In this document: in pieces, positions 21,416 to 33,276 of the stretch
How the letters are laid out: the number at the start of each line of letters is the position of its first letter
Position numbering within the stretch: the first letter of the stretch is position 1
NCBI RefSeq assembly: GCF_021347895.1
Contig: NC_067123.1
Span: 4,480,149-4,544,148 of the forward strand
Source: Acanthochromis polyacanthus
Taxonomy: Eukaryota; Chordata; Actinopteri; Pomacentridae
Direction: 5' to 3'
DNA length: 64,000 nucleotides
Program-made: the position numbers and the translations under genes
The notes under the pieces: generated by a model
Databases searched by the model: none
What the model was told of the DNA's origin: nothing
Seen by the model: only the letters and a program-made list of their open reading frames with translations

Positions 21416-22324
21416 CAGAGGTGTCCAACTCATTCTAGTTCAGGTCCACATTCAGCCCGATTAGATCTCCAGTGGACCGGACCAGTAAAGCCACAGCATA
21501 ATAACCTGTAAATAACCACAACTCCTAATGGTTCCTTTTGTTTTAGTGCAAGAAAAGTACATTCTAAAAATGTTCACATTTAAGGAGTTATCTTTTTACA
21601 AAACATTATGAGCAAACTGAACTTTCTTAATAAAAACTAAATTTAATTTCAACAATATTATGCTTCAGTTTATCATTTACACATTACAACTAACAGATCA
21701 TAGAGTCTACAAAGACACAAAACATTGAGTCACAGCTATCTGGAACTGAATGATCTAGACAAAATATTACAAAAATGAGACACACAACAAGAAAAGTGAG
21801 AAACAAAATGACAAAAAAATGAGACAAACAACAAGAAAAGTGAGAAACAAAATGACCAAAAAAATGAGACAAACAACACAAAACAAAACAAAAATGAGAC
21901 AGAAATCAGACAAAAAAGTTACAAGAGAAGACAAGAGTTACAAGAGAGATAAGAGCCAAAACAAGACAAAAAAACACAAAACGACAAAACTGATGCACGA
22001 AACAATGAAACACAGAATGTTAAAAACAAGGCAAAAAACACACGTGAGACAAAAAGGAAACTAAACGAGAAACTAAACGACAAAAATCAAACCAAAAATG
22101 ACAAAAACATGAGGCACAAAATGACAAAAAAAACAAAACAATGAACAATCTTGTCTTCATGATCAAAGCAACTTGTCATGGTCGAGAAATTATATTAAAT
22201 TTCTAGTTTTTCAAATTACAATCTGCAGTTAATGTCTTCTCTTTTTACAAAGTCCTCCTGCGGGTCGGATTGGACCCTCTTGAGGGCCGGTTTTGGCCCG
22301 CGGACCGCATGTTTGACACCCTTG
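21416..22324. mobile_element. hAT-type non-autonomous element
   Basis: It begins cagaggtgtccaactcat and its end in reverse complement is caagggtgtcaaacatg, the terminal repeat of a very common fish hAT family (also ccacattcagcccgatt on the left and gggccggttttggcccg on the right). The flanking 8-mers are ccttaaaa and ccttaatg, a partly decayed target duplication. The interior (21715-22140) has expanded into a tandem aaaatgagacaaacaac-type array. No transposase is present. Confidence 0.85.
21715..22145 (+). repeat. (ACAAAATGAGAC)-type array inside the hAT element
   Basis: Degenerate purine-rich units such as gtgagaaacaaaatgac and aaaaatgagacaaacaac. Similar strings follow the R1 copies at 60.2 and 63.8 kb. 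Confidence 0.8.
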
Positions 22325-22540
22325 CCTTAATGGATCCAGAAAAAAAACATGAACCTGAAGAGATTTTTAGGTTATTTGCTAAATAAAAACCCTAACATCT
22401 TCACTTATAAAACACCCACAATACAGAGACAGAACTTTGGAGTTTAAGCGTCAAAACAGTAAAACTCTTTTCCAAATCCACACCAAAGAACCTGGATTGC
22501 AGTAGGTCAGCCTTCAGATAAAACATCCTGACGTCTCCGC

Positions 22541-24400
22541 CTTAAATCTTCTTCAGTTCGATCTTTATCTGTCCTCAGAAACCGACATGTTTTACATCAA
22601 CCTGTCACGTTTCCCATAAAAATGATCTGCAACACTAAGATCACAAGACCCCAACGTTTATCACTATTTCACCAAAATCGATTTCCGAAGAACCTTCTGA
22701 TTTACTCCCTCCGTCCAAAATGTCATCGCTGATGTGTAAAAAATGTCCTCATGAGCTCAGCTGTTTGGGATGAAGCTGAAACAATTCAAGAGCTTTTTGA
22801 GCCAAACCAAGAAATATTTGGACACAACATGAGACCGCAACTTGTTAAAGAGCTTTTGTCACAGCAGAAACTCTTCATAGCAGGTGGAACGAATGACAAC
22901 TCATCATCCAGGAGGCTTTGAAGATGAACCAAAACGCACAAAAGCCAGATTTCAAAGAAGGAGACTCCTTAGTAAAGCTGGGCCTTTACTCCAGGTTTCA
23001 TATGAATTCAACAAACAGGACAAACCATGTTGATTAGCGAGCTTTAGCGCTGCTGCTAGGTGCATTTTGCTAACTTTAGACAGAGCTAAGCTAGCTGTTC
23101 CACTACCTGCAGCCTTTGTGCTAAGCTAACTGTGCGCTAAACTGCTTTTTGGTTTCTTTGCTTCTTTTTGCACGGAAAGAAACCTAGAACAATTCTTTAA
23201 ATAATGCAAAACATGAAAAAAAACTCCTTGAATCCCAGCTTTAGAAGCTCTTTAAGGTCTTGTACATGCAATATGGATATTTTTCTATTTTTCTAGACCA
23301 TCTCTTTTACAAAATGTCTCAGTTTTACAAAAAATCTCCACCAACTTAAAAATGCAAAAACAACCACAAAAGCTCTACCAAGCATCCCAGTACGATCTTT
23401 ATCAGCACTACATTAAAGAACAGAGGAAACTGTCATTTTGTTGCTTCTAAACTTGCCTTATTTAACTCTGAGCCTCAAAACCCACCAGTGTGTTTGAAAA
23501 GCATGTTATCTTTTTTAAATTCTAAAATGACATCATTCATCAGCCAGAAAGTGTAAAACCAGAAAAAAGAAATAAATAAAATTCTGTCATGAAAAATAGC
23601 CAAATAAAAGCTTAAAAAATCACTTTATTCTCATTTATTAAGTTGATTCGCCTAATATGTGTTGTTAAATGGACAAATGTTGAATATCTATCACATGTAA
23701 AGCCACCATTCTTCTCAGTATTGGTAAAACTTCATGGAACTTGGAAAAAATCTTGGAGACGTTGATTCCATGGCTTTCTTTCTTTTTTTTTCTTTTTTTT
23801 TTAACAAATTCAGTATTTCTTTTCTTAAAATTTATGGTAAAATTGTGTCATGGTGCACAAGAGACATGCTTCAGTGGAGTTTACTTTATATTGCAGTAAA
23901 AAATGTGGAGAAAATGAAGCAGAAACTTTTTTTTTTACCTCTTTATCAAACAAATCAAGATTTTTTTTTTTGCATTTTTATTTCACGTCTCCCACATGTT
24001 CTCTAATTGGCAAAAATCAATTTATTTATGGCCTTTGTTGTTTTTCCATAGAGGTGCAGGTCTTTGTTTTACAGTAAGAAATGAACCACAGTGAGGAAAA
24101 ATGATACAGGATGCTGTGAACTATGAAATATCAGGTACAACCGGGGCTTTTGCATAAAGTAGTGCAGCAAGTGGCTATATATGTGTAGAAACTGGTGTAT
24201 TTTGTGCGTATTTTGTTGTTGTTTCAGGTGCACAATCCTGACACAAAGCAGCACTGAGCATGTCCAGACTGAGCTGTGACTTTATCATTTCCAAAGCTTT
24301 TCATTTGTTGACAGAGTTTTAAAACTGTTGTGCACACGAGTCCGAAACACAAAGAGAAATGCTTGTTTTGCAAAATATCTTTCTTCTTGTGGTGAACATG
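22541..24400. other. AT-rich intergenic DNA
   Basis: No gene is supported. Positions 23520-23600 and 24050-24110 weakly resemble the dispersed duplication at 57.5-58.3 and 60.8-61.3 kb (tcatcagccagaaa, gtaaaaccagaaa; gaaatgaaccacagtga). Several T-runs. Confidence 0.35.
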
Positions 24401-25060
24401 TGGACAAATTTACGGTTCAGCGTCTTTACAGCTCGGCTTTAGCGGCTCTCGGACAGCAGAGAACGAACCTCGGCCGTCGGGTCATCTGTTAAAAAACCAC
24501 CTCGGAGCTTCGGTTCTGTCAACTGTTGGAACACGAGGAGCAACAAACACAACCAGAGATCAGCCAGTCGGTCAGACCGGAGTCACGGAGGTCAGCAGCC
24601 ATGTGGTGCTAAATTAGCCTCCGTTTATTTTTCCTGGCTAATGGCGGCTTTAGAGCGTGACAGGTTTATAGACAAACGGTTTGGTCCTGGTGGCGCGGCC
24701 GGCGGGGCGCTCGGTGATTGTGTTTAGCGTCGGCCTCCTGACCCCAACAACAAACCGACATGATGGAAACCCACGCCGGCTTTATCTGAAGCGACAGACA
24801 AACATACACAGAGAACGGCCGAGTTTGGAGTTTTTCTGCACCTTCCAGCTAATTTCCTGAAATTGATGAGGTCAAACTATCGCTTTCTGATTTAAGGGAA
24901 TCAATTCATCAGCGCTGACGGCTTAATGAGACTTTTGTTTCTGACCAGGAACTCCAGAAAAAGCTTCGTGGCTGCTTCACCGAGTAAAGAGAAGATCTGG
25001 TTTGCAGCAGCGCCAACGTTTCTGACAGATCAGTGAAACCAGGTGGAACGCTGCCGGCCT
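24401..25060. other. GC-richer unique block, candidate conserved element
   Basis: This stands out against the AT-rich flanks by GC content and lack of repetition. It contains gctaaattagcc, tttatttttcctggctaatg and a GC block near 24690. No long frame or domain. The conserved-regulatory role is only a guess from composition and position. Confidence 0.25.
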
Positions 25061-25165
25061 GTCGGAGCTTTAATAGCGGCTAATATTCAGCTTTCTGGGA
25101 GGTATTTTAGCTCCACGTGTCACTGACTGACCTCATCGTGTTTCTAACAGTCGTCTCCAGACTCT
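25061..25165 (+). repeat. 105-bp direct repeat, left copy
   Basis: Starts gtcggagctttaatagcgg and ends cagtcgtctccagactct. It differs from 27996-28101 at about four positions. Confidence 0.9.
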
Positions 25166-27300
25166 CACAGGCCAATTTTATATTCAGAGAAACTGCAGGA
25201 AAAAGCCTCGACTCTGCTGTACACTGTAAAGAAGAGAAAGAAAATCTGCAATTTTATAAAAGTTTCCACCTAATTTTACAGATTTTTTTAACGTATGTTA
25301 AAAAAAAACAGGCGGTGACTTAAAGCCTTAAAAATGAATATCAGAGTATCATCTGCATAACGTAAAAAGAACCTACCTACAGTATAATGGAATCAAAAAG
25401 AAGCATTTTGTATGAAAATCTAACTGGTCCCAGTATGGATTGCTCCTGTTGGACATGACAGCAATATGTATTTGATTTATTGAATACACTGAAAAAACTT
25501 GCATGTGTCATGTAAAATATCACTTCAAATCTTAAAAATGAATATCAGAGTGTCATCTGTATAATGTGAAAAGAAGCTGCATTCCGTATAAAGTCGTGAA
25601 TAACTGAGTAAATATACTAAGAAATCTTTCTAGCTACAGATTTTTTTGGGATTAAAAAAAATCTGGTACATTGTAAAAAAAATCATGCTAATTTTACAGT
25701 GTTTTTTGAAAAAAAAAAGTTTGAAATGCTAGAAAACACAAACAGTATTGCAAAAACAGGCAGTGAACTTGCACATGTCATGTAAAATATCACTTAAAAC
25801 TTTATCAATGAATATCAGAGGATCATCTGCAGAATGTGAAAACGGCTACATTCAGTAAAATGTAGTCAATAAGTGAGTGAATACATTTTAAAATCCAGCT
25901 GTTTTTTTATGTACTTCTGCAAAATAATGTTTTATAAGACGCATAAAACAATCCGCCGTGCACTGTAAAAAAGGAAAAATAATTTTATAGAACTTTTCCT
26001 ACAATTTTAGATTTTTTCAGCAGATATTTCAAATGCAAGAAAATATCGACAGTAAAACATAAATAGACAGAGAAATTGCATATTTGATGTAAAATAACAA
26101 ATATAACCTTTATGAATATCAGTGTCATCTGTATAATGTAAAAACAAGCGATATTCAGTGAGTAAATACATTTAAAATGTATTAAAATACTTTTTCTGTA
26201 CTGTAGACATTGCAAAGGACTGAATGTTTAAATTCAGTTCAAATCACTTTTATTTATATAGAACCAATTACAGGCCAAATTGTATCAAGACACTTTATAG
26301 AACCCATATGTCTGTTTGTTAACACGTTTAAAAATATCTTGTGTACCCTGTAAAAAAGAAAATGTAATTTTATAGAATTTTCCAAGCTAATTTTACTAAA
26401 AATGTTTAAGCAAATTCTTGGAAATTAAGGAATATACCAACAATATTACAAGAAAGGGCAGTGAACTAACATGTCTAAGATAAAATATTACTGAAACCCT
26501 TCAAAAAGAATGCCGGTATCATTACACATCGTATAAAACAGCTACATGCAGGATAGTGAAGTGAAATAAAGCATTAAAATGCAGATTTAGTTTTTTGTAT
26601 TTTTGAAATTACAAAGTATTTGAAGCTTTTTTAAACCATGCATAAAAATAAAATCCTTCTCCTGTACACTGCAAAATAAAAATAATTTATTATTTTAGAG
26701 AATTTTTCCCTTAAATTTACAGTTTTTTAAAGCTTATTTGAAACTTGCATGTCTCATGTAAAATATCACTGCAAACCTTAGAAATGAATATTAGAGTATC
26801 ATCTGCATAATGTACAAGGAAGCTGCATTCAGTATAATGTAGTGAATACAATAATTTACAGTATACAGAATACAGTCATTTTATATTTTTTCTTCCAGCT
26901 GCAGTTTTTTGGTATATATGAAAATGCAAATTTTTGATGTTTAAAAAAAAAACAAACTCCTGTATGCTGTTAAATTCTGGAATTTAATAATCTGTTAAAA
27001 AAATCGGCACCACGTCTCATGTAAAATATCCCTTAAAATCTTTATAAAATGTATTTTTGATATTCAAGAAAACACCAGTACCAGTGTAATGTAAAATATC
27101 ATTGAAAACATGTAGCTATGAACTAGTTGAAATATTTTTTGAAGAAATTGAAATTTTTGCATCAATATATTCTCAAATTTATTGCAGTTTTACAATTGTT
27201 TTAATGAAACAGATGGAATTGGTGAATTTAAGTTTAATACTGTAAATATGATTCTAAAATTAAATCACAGTTTGTGAAAATTGAGAGAAAAAAGTGCTAC
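25166..27300. repeat. AT-rich tandem array, ~200-300 bp units
   Basis: Recurrent ordered motifs: cactgtaaaaaag (25215, 25965, 26340-like, 26665), catgtaaaatatcact (25510, 25790, 26757, 27015), and aatatcagagtatcatctgc with cataatgt (25337, 25543, 25812, 26107, 26790). About six degenerate units. A related single unit is near 31.0 kb. No coding potential. Confidence 0.7.
26231..26310 (-). mobile_element. Short LINE 3'-end fragment
   Basis: The string cacttttatttatatagaa with agacactttatagaaccc resembles the conserved 3' end of fish L2/RTE-type LINEs in reverse orientation. It is only about 80 bp and assignment is tentative. Confidence 0.4.
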
Positions 27301-27995
27301 AAATGTTGCAAACTGATGTTGCATAAATGTGTTTTAGTCAGTATAGAATATTCAGGCATTGGTAATCGGTCAAAATACAGATTACTATGGATTGATCAAA
27401 CAAAGTGATTATATATTCTGTGTAATTTCATTTTTTTATTTTTTTTTTACAAATGTAAATATCCTTCATTAAAGCTCAAAAAGCCCCCAAAATATAAAAA
27501 TCCCATTTTCATGGAAAAATAGTGCTAGAGAAGTGTTTTTTGTAATTATAATTAGTGACAATTGACAATAAGAAGAATGTTTGTTTCTGTAATTATACAC
27601 AGATTACAGACATTTTCACAAGTTTTTCACTTTTTTTTTTTTTTTTTTTACAAATGTAAATATGCTTCTTTATATCTTTAAAAAAAAAAGGCCTAAATAC
27701 TCATTGTCATGAAAAATAAGGCTGGAAAATATATTTTAATTACAGTATTTTTATGAGATGTTTACCGTTCTTTTGTAAAAAAAAAAAAAAAAAGTGTACT
27801 CATGTCTTTTGCACATAAAACATGAGAATCTCATTTCAGAGACTTTTCTTACAATAGTTTTTTTTTATCACTCTGTCATGCAAAAGCAATGAATTAAAAA
27901 TCAAAGATGCAAAGAGCTGCATGTATTTTGATGCTGCATGTCTTCATAAACTGTAAAACATCCATCTTCTCTCAACAATCCCTCGCTCTGCTGCA
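27301..27995. other. AT-rich DNA with long A/T runs
   Basis: Contains homopolymer tracts (27436, 27633, 27780) and two similar stretches around acaaatgtaaatatgcttc. Nothing else recognised. Confidence 0.4.
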
Positions 27996-28101
27996 GTCGG
28001 AGCTTGAATAGCGGCTAATATTCAGCTTCCTGGGAGGTATTTTAGCTCCGCCGTGTCACTGACTGACCTCATCGTGTTTCTAACAGTCGTCTCCAGACTC
28101 T
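27996..28101 (+). repeat. 105-bp direct repeat, right copy
   Basis: Counterpart of 25061-25165, about 2.9 kb downstream, with roughly 96% identity by eye. Confidence 0.9.
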
Positions 28102-28892
28102 GCCTCAAAGCTGTAGAAAACTGTGAAAACTCTCGCTTTACATCTTTGTTTTCCCTGCTGTCTGCAATAAGCAGCTCCATAAATGTCTGCAGACATGCGA
28201 AGGTCCCGTCAGGCGAAGCTACAGATGTTATCAGCCGTGGTTTTATTTGTTTATTCACATCAGTTTGACGCTGTACATGAATCCACAGAAACACAGCAGA
28301 GGATCAGCCTCGACAAAAACAAATCGCTTTGGCTCGGAGACATTTAGCTTTACGAGTGTGTACATGGGATGTGGTCATATCTTCCATATGGTTGTCATAA
28401 AAATATGATCTTATAAGCTCGAAACACATCCTCTCAGAGCGCCATAAATCAGAGTTTGGCCCAGTAGCGGCTCTGGCAGCAGAAAGTCTCTGCAGCGATA
28501 TCGCAGCTCCAGCGTGGCCGTCCAGTGATATGTGTGCTGGAAGACGATGGAAACCCTAAATGGTAAAAAGCGTGTGACGACCGGCTATGTTTAGTGTTTA
28601 AATCAAAGCTAGTAAATGTCCCTTTAGAGGCAGGTCAACCGCCTCGCTTCAGCTGAGATGATGTGAACAGTTTTTATCACAACAGGGTCAAAAAGGAAAA
28701 AGAAAAACGGCGTAAAAACCTTTGTGTTGCTTAGTCGGGTCATTAATGTGGTGAAAGGCGATGAGAAAACAAATGCAAAACAAACTAATTCCTCTAATTC
28801 CTGCAGGACGTATGACTGAGGAAAAGGTCAAACGGTTTTTAATCCGGATCAGTTTCTGTGCAGGCGCCTTCTCAGCGCCGACATTTCTACAT
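28102..28892. other. Unique intergenic block
   Basis: Non-repetitive and moderately GC-rich (28430-28560). No gene or RNA was recognised. Confidence 0.3.
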
Positions 28893-29665
28893 TATTAGTT
28901 AAAGTTGCTCAAAAATTAGTTAAGTTACTCCATATTAAAATTGCTTTACCTTCGTTAAAGTTGCTCTGCATTCATTGAAGCTGCTCAAAAATGAGTTAAA
29001 GTTGCTCTACATCAATTAAAGTTGCTATAAAATGAGTTAAACTTGTCTTATATTAGTTGAAGTTTCTCTAAAATCAGTTAAAGTTTCTCTATTTTAGCTA
29101 AAGTTGCTCTGAAATGAGTTAGAGTTGCTCTAAAATGGATTAAAGTTGCTCTAAAATGGGTTAAAGATGCTTTAAAAGATTTAAAGTTGCTTTAAAAGGA
29201 GTTAAAGTTGCTCTACATTAGTTAAAGTTGCTCTACATTAAAATTGTTCTGCCTTCATTAAAGCTGCTCAACATTAATTAAAGTTGCTATAAAATGAGTT
29301 AAACTTGTCCTATATTAGGTAAAGTTGATTTAAATGGTGTTAAAGTTGCTCTACATTCATTAAACTTGCTCTATATTAGCTATAGGGGTTCAAAAACTAT
29401 TTAAGGTTTTTCTGGATTAGTTAAAGTTGCATTAAAATGAGTTAAAGTTGCTCTATATTAGATAAAATTGGTCCCTATTAGTTCAAGTTGGTCTACATTA
29501 GTTAAAGTTGTTCTGTATTAATTAAAGTTGCTCTACACTGAAATTGCTCTACCTTCTTTAAAGTTGCTCAAAAATGAGTTAAAGTTGCTCTACATTAAAG
29601 TTGCTGTGAAGTGAGTGAAACTTGTCCTTTATCAGCTAAAGTTGCTCTGTATTAGCAAAAGTCAC
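28893..29665 (+). repeat. ~21-bp minisatellite (GTTAAAGTTGCTCTA...)
   Basis: About 770 bp of gttaaagttgctctacatta and gttaaagttgctctaaaatg variants, with occasional changes such as aaacttgtcctatatta. Confidence 0.92.
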
Positions 29666-29680
29666 TCGTACACATACATA

Positions 29681-30038
29681 CACTATCGTTTTAAGGTTTG
29701 GGTTCATCCAGACAATTCCATGTTTTCCATGAAAACTCCCACTTTTATCCATGTGCTAACATAACTGAACAAGGGTTTTCTAATCATCAATGAGCCTTTC
29801 AGCACCATTAGCTAACACAATGTAGCATTAGAACACAGGAGTGATGGTTGCTGGAAATGTTCCTCTGTACCCCTATGGAGATATTCCATTAAAAATCAGA
29901 CGTTTACAGCTAGAATAGTCATTTAACACATTAACTATGTCTACACTGGATTTACCATTCAATTCACTGAAAAAAAATCAGTTTTTCTTTCCAAAATGAG
30001 GACATTTCTAGGTGACCCCAAACTTCTTAATGATAGTG
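29681..30038. mobile_element. Tc1/mariner-type MITE, TA duplication
   Basis: It begins cactatcgttttaaggtttg and ends caaacttcttaatgatagtg, an inverted repeat. It is flanked by TA (29679-29680 and 30039-30040). The terminal sequence with ggtgaccccaaac matches a widespread fish TA-MITE. At 358 bp it has no coding capacity. Confidence 0.82.
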
Positions 30039-32435
30039 TATATATGTATACTTCATAAGAAAATATTTTCATGTCGCATTCATCAAACTTGGTGGAACTC
30101 GAGCTGCGTTGATGAATCTGAAGTGACGACGGCACGTTGTGCAGAACTCACCTGAATTATTCTCCAAACATTATTTTGTCATCATCTTAACTGTAGGTTT
30201 CTATTATAAACTCATATTTTAATGCACAAAAATGCAGGTTTCATTGCTATCCGTATACTTTAACTAAACTCCTATTTGTTGGCAATAGAGACTAACTTTC
30301 TTTAATATGAAGGAAGTTAGTTGAAGAACTCGATGACAAACCGGACCAGAACCCAACACTGACTGGAATCATTTCCTGCTGATTAATGTCGGAGCTGCAG
30401 AGACGGAAAATCTAAGAGTCGCCTTATTCTGTCATCAGGCGATTCAGACGTCGAGGTTAAAATAGAAAACAGAACATTTTGTGGTTGTGAGAAGGGAAAA
30501 GTGGAAGAAAAATCACAATGAAATGGAACCACTCGTCGGTTCAAAAGGCAGACAAATTCCTGCACACAAGCTTTTTCCTGTCAATTGAAAATTTAAAAAA
30601 GAAAGATCGCTCATCGAGCAGCTTTAAAAGCCACCATGAGCAGTAAAAAACAAGATTAAATAAAGTGAAAGGAGCAACAACATAAGATTATTATGAAAAG
30701 TAGAAAATATGAGGTATTACACTTGAAAATGTAAAATTTAATGGGAAATCAATAAAAAAAAAATTTGTCAAGCAGTGAAAGTAAACAAGTTATAATGGAT
30801 CCTACCAATATTAAATAAAATAACAATATTGAATGTAATCATTATGTAACATTAAAGCTGATTTAAGGTTGAAATATTGTGATAATTACTTTAAAAAAAA
30901 CACTGGAATGGGAATGTGATTCTCAAAAAAATGCTCAATCTGCCAAATCAGAGTCAACATAAGTGTTAAGAATCTTCTTTTGAATAATGAATTAATAATG
31001 AATATCAGGGTATCATCTGCATAATGTCAAAACAAGTTTCTGGAAGAACATGTGAGGGGTCCCAGTATGGAGCCCAGAGGTACACCACAAGTTGTAGAGA
31101 TTGCTTCTGTGGGCTTGAAAACAATTTGAAATTGATTTAGAGAGTAAAAACAATTATGTTTTTTAATACAAGTAATTTTGCTTATTTATTTAATGTATTT
31201 TTGTAAAAGCAAGAAAATACAATCAGTATTACTAGAACAGGCAGCGAACATACATGTCTGATGTAAAATAAAAGTTTTTTCAAAGAAATTACTATTTTGA
31301 CATAAAAGATTTTAAATGCATTCACAAATTTATTGTAACTTCAGACATATTTCCTTTTTATTAAATTGTTTAATATTGCAAATATATTTCCCAAATTAGA
31401 TACAGTTTGTGAAAATTAACAGAAAAGCAAGGATTAATTCCACAATTTTACACATTTATTTTGTTAAATGAGAAATAGATGGTATGATTGCAGATATTTT
31501 AACAACAAATATGTTGAATTAATATGTTTGCATTCTTGCATAATATTTAGATGCCTATGAAATCTGTCAAAATCTAGAATGTAATAAATATATAACTATG
31601 GGGTAATTTTATTGTTTTTGTACACATGTAAATATACTTCATTAAACCTTTGATACACATTGTCGGGTAAAGTTAAATCTAAAAACCATATTTTAAAGAT
31701 GGAACTTACTGTTGTATTTATGAGGTGGTTATTTTTACTTTACAGTTTTTTTTAACATGTATTTATGTCTTCTGAACATGGTATCTCATTTTAAAGTTCA
31801 CATATGATTTTGTCTTACAATAGTTGTTTTATAAAACATAAGTAAATTCAAAGATTGAAAAACAATGCATGCATTTTGCTGCTGCATGTCGTAATAAACC
31901 TTAAAAACTTCCCTCCAAGTGAACTTTACTGAAGGTGTGTCTTCACTTTTGTGACTTACCACTGCAGGCTGGTTTGTTTCTTTATGTCCATTATTTAAAC
32001 AGTTGTGACTGATTTAATAGACCTTTAGCAACATTTAAAGAAACTTTAACACGTTTTTCTGAAATCTCATAAATCAGGCCAGAATCCTCCGTCGTGTTTG
32101 CTGGAAGTTGAGTTTTTATGACTTCACCACTCGTAGATAATGGAGGTTTGAAGATGGATGTTGGATCAGAAACTTTATCGCAGGGATCCATCTTCTCTCA
32201 GCAGTATAAAACACCACCTGACACAGTGAAGACTCTGAACATTCCTGGCCTCTCAGCAAACCAACACTGGATCCATTAAAGGATTATCGTCGTGACAGAA
32301 TCGACAAAAACCTGCTCTGTCGGCTGCTCATACTTCATAATATCCACAAACAGAGCAGTGTGAAGGTGGAAAACTCACAAAACATCCCTTGTTCACAAAA
32401 CCTCACCTCAGATTCCTGATCATCTGTCATTCATA
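30039..32435. other. AT-rich intergenic DNA
   Basis: Positions 30985-31330 carry one unit related to the 25.2-27.3 kb array (gaatatcagggtatcatctg) with gtcccagtatggagc. The rest is AT-rich and unassigned. Positions 32000-32290 are more complex but show no clear gene. Confidence 0.35.
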
Positions 32436-33276
32436 CACTGTAAAGAAAAGAAGGTACGAGCTTGTTGCTACGTTGGCTAACGTCCTTTTGCAACTTTTAG
32501 AGTTAATACTCAGGGTTTTAGTGAAAACATTCACTGATTTAAAAATATGTTCACCAGTAACGCAGAAGAAGAAGGTCACACATGTCAGAAAATATACTGT
32601 GGATTAGTTGTGGTCAGTTCATGGCTAGCAGAAAGCATTGTGGGAGTTTAGGTATCAACGGGCACCGTGATCAAGACTTCCATGATGCTTAATGACCTCC
32701 AACCAAAGGGCATATCTGCAAGATGAAACTAGATTTTGGATTGATTTTAAACTGGTTTTGGACCAGTTTTAGACTTGGTTTCACTTTAGTTTAGACTGTT
32801 TTAAGACTGGATTGAGGCTGACCTTTTGGGCTTAGTTTAGGTTTGTTGTCACCTTTGTTTCTGACTGGATTTAAATAAATGAAAATGTATTAATTGATAA
32901 GTCAGAAGAAGAAAGTCATGCATGTCAGTAAATGTATTCTAGATCAGCTGTACTATTTGGTGGTTCCACCAGGTGGAGACTCTTACTGTTTAATACTGTA
33001 GAGACCAGAGGAGGCGTCATTCAGACTACAGTTCATGCTGGAAAGCAGAGAGGATTGTGGGAGTTTAGCTAGCAACAGGTACCATGACAAAGACTCGTGA
33101 TTGTTAAAGAGTTCCAACCTCCAATAGTGTTAGTGCTAAGATAGATGTTTGTTACCTTTTGCTAAATTGGATGAGTGTGAAAATTTCTGAGTTTGGTTTT
33201 GAAAATCCTTTCCACTGAAATTTGTACTTTCTTAAGAGCATGTTATCGTTTGAAAGGTTTATCTGACCCAAGACTA

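Larger units (their letters stand above)
20660..22540. repeat. Tandem duplication of ~470 bp, second copy split
   Basis: Copy 1 (about 20660-21130) and copy 2 (about 21140-21415 plus 22325-22540) share atcatgagcgagactaaagg, tctcaggatttggtttgact, ttttggttttgga, acaactttcacct and cagaactttggagttta-like strings in order. The second copy is interrupted exactly by the hAT element 21416-22324. Confidence 0.75.
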
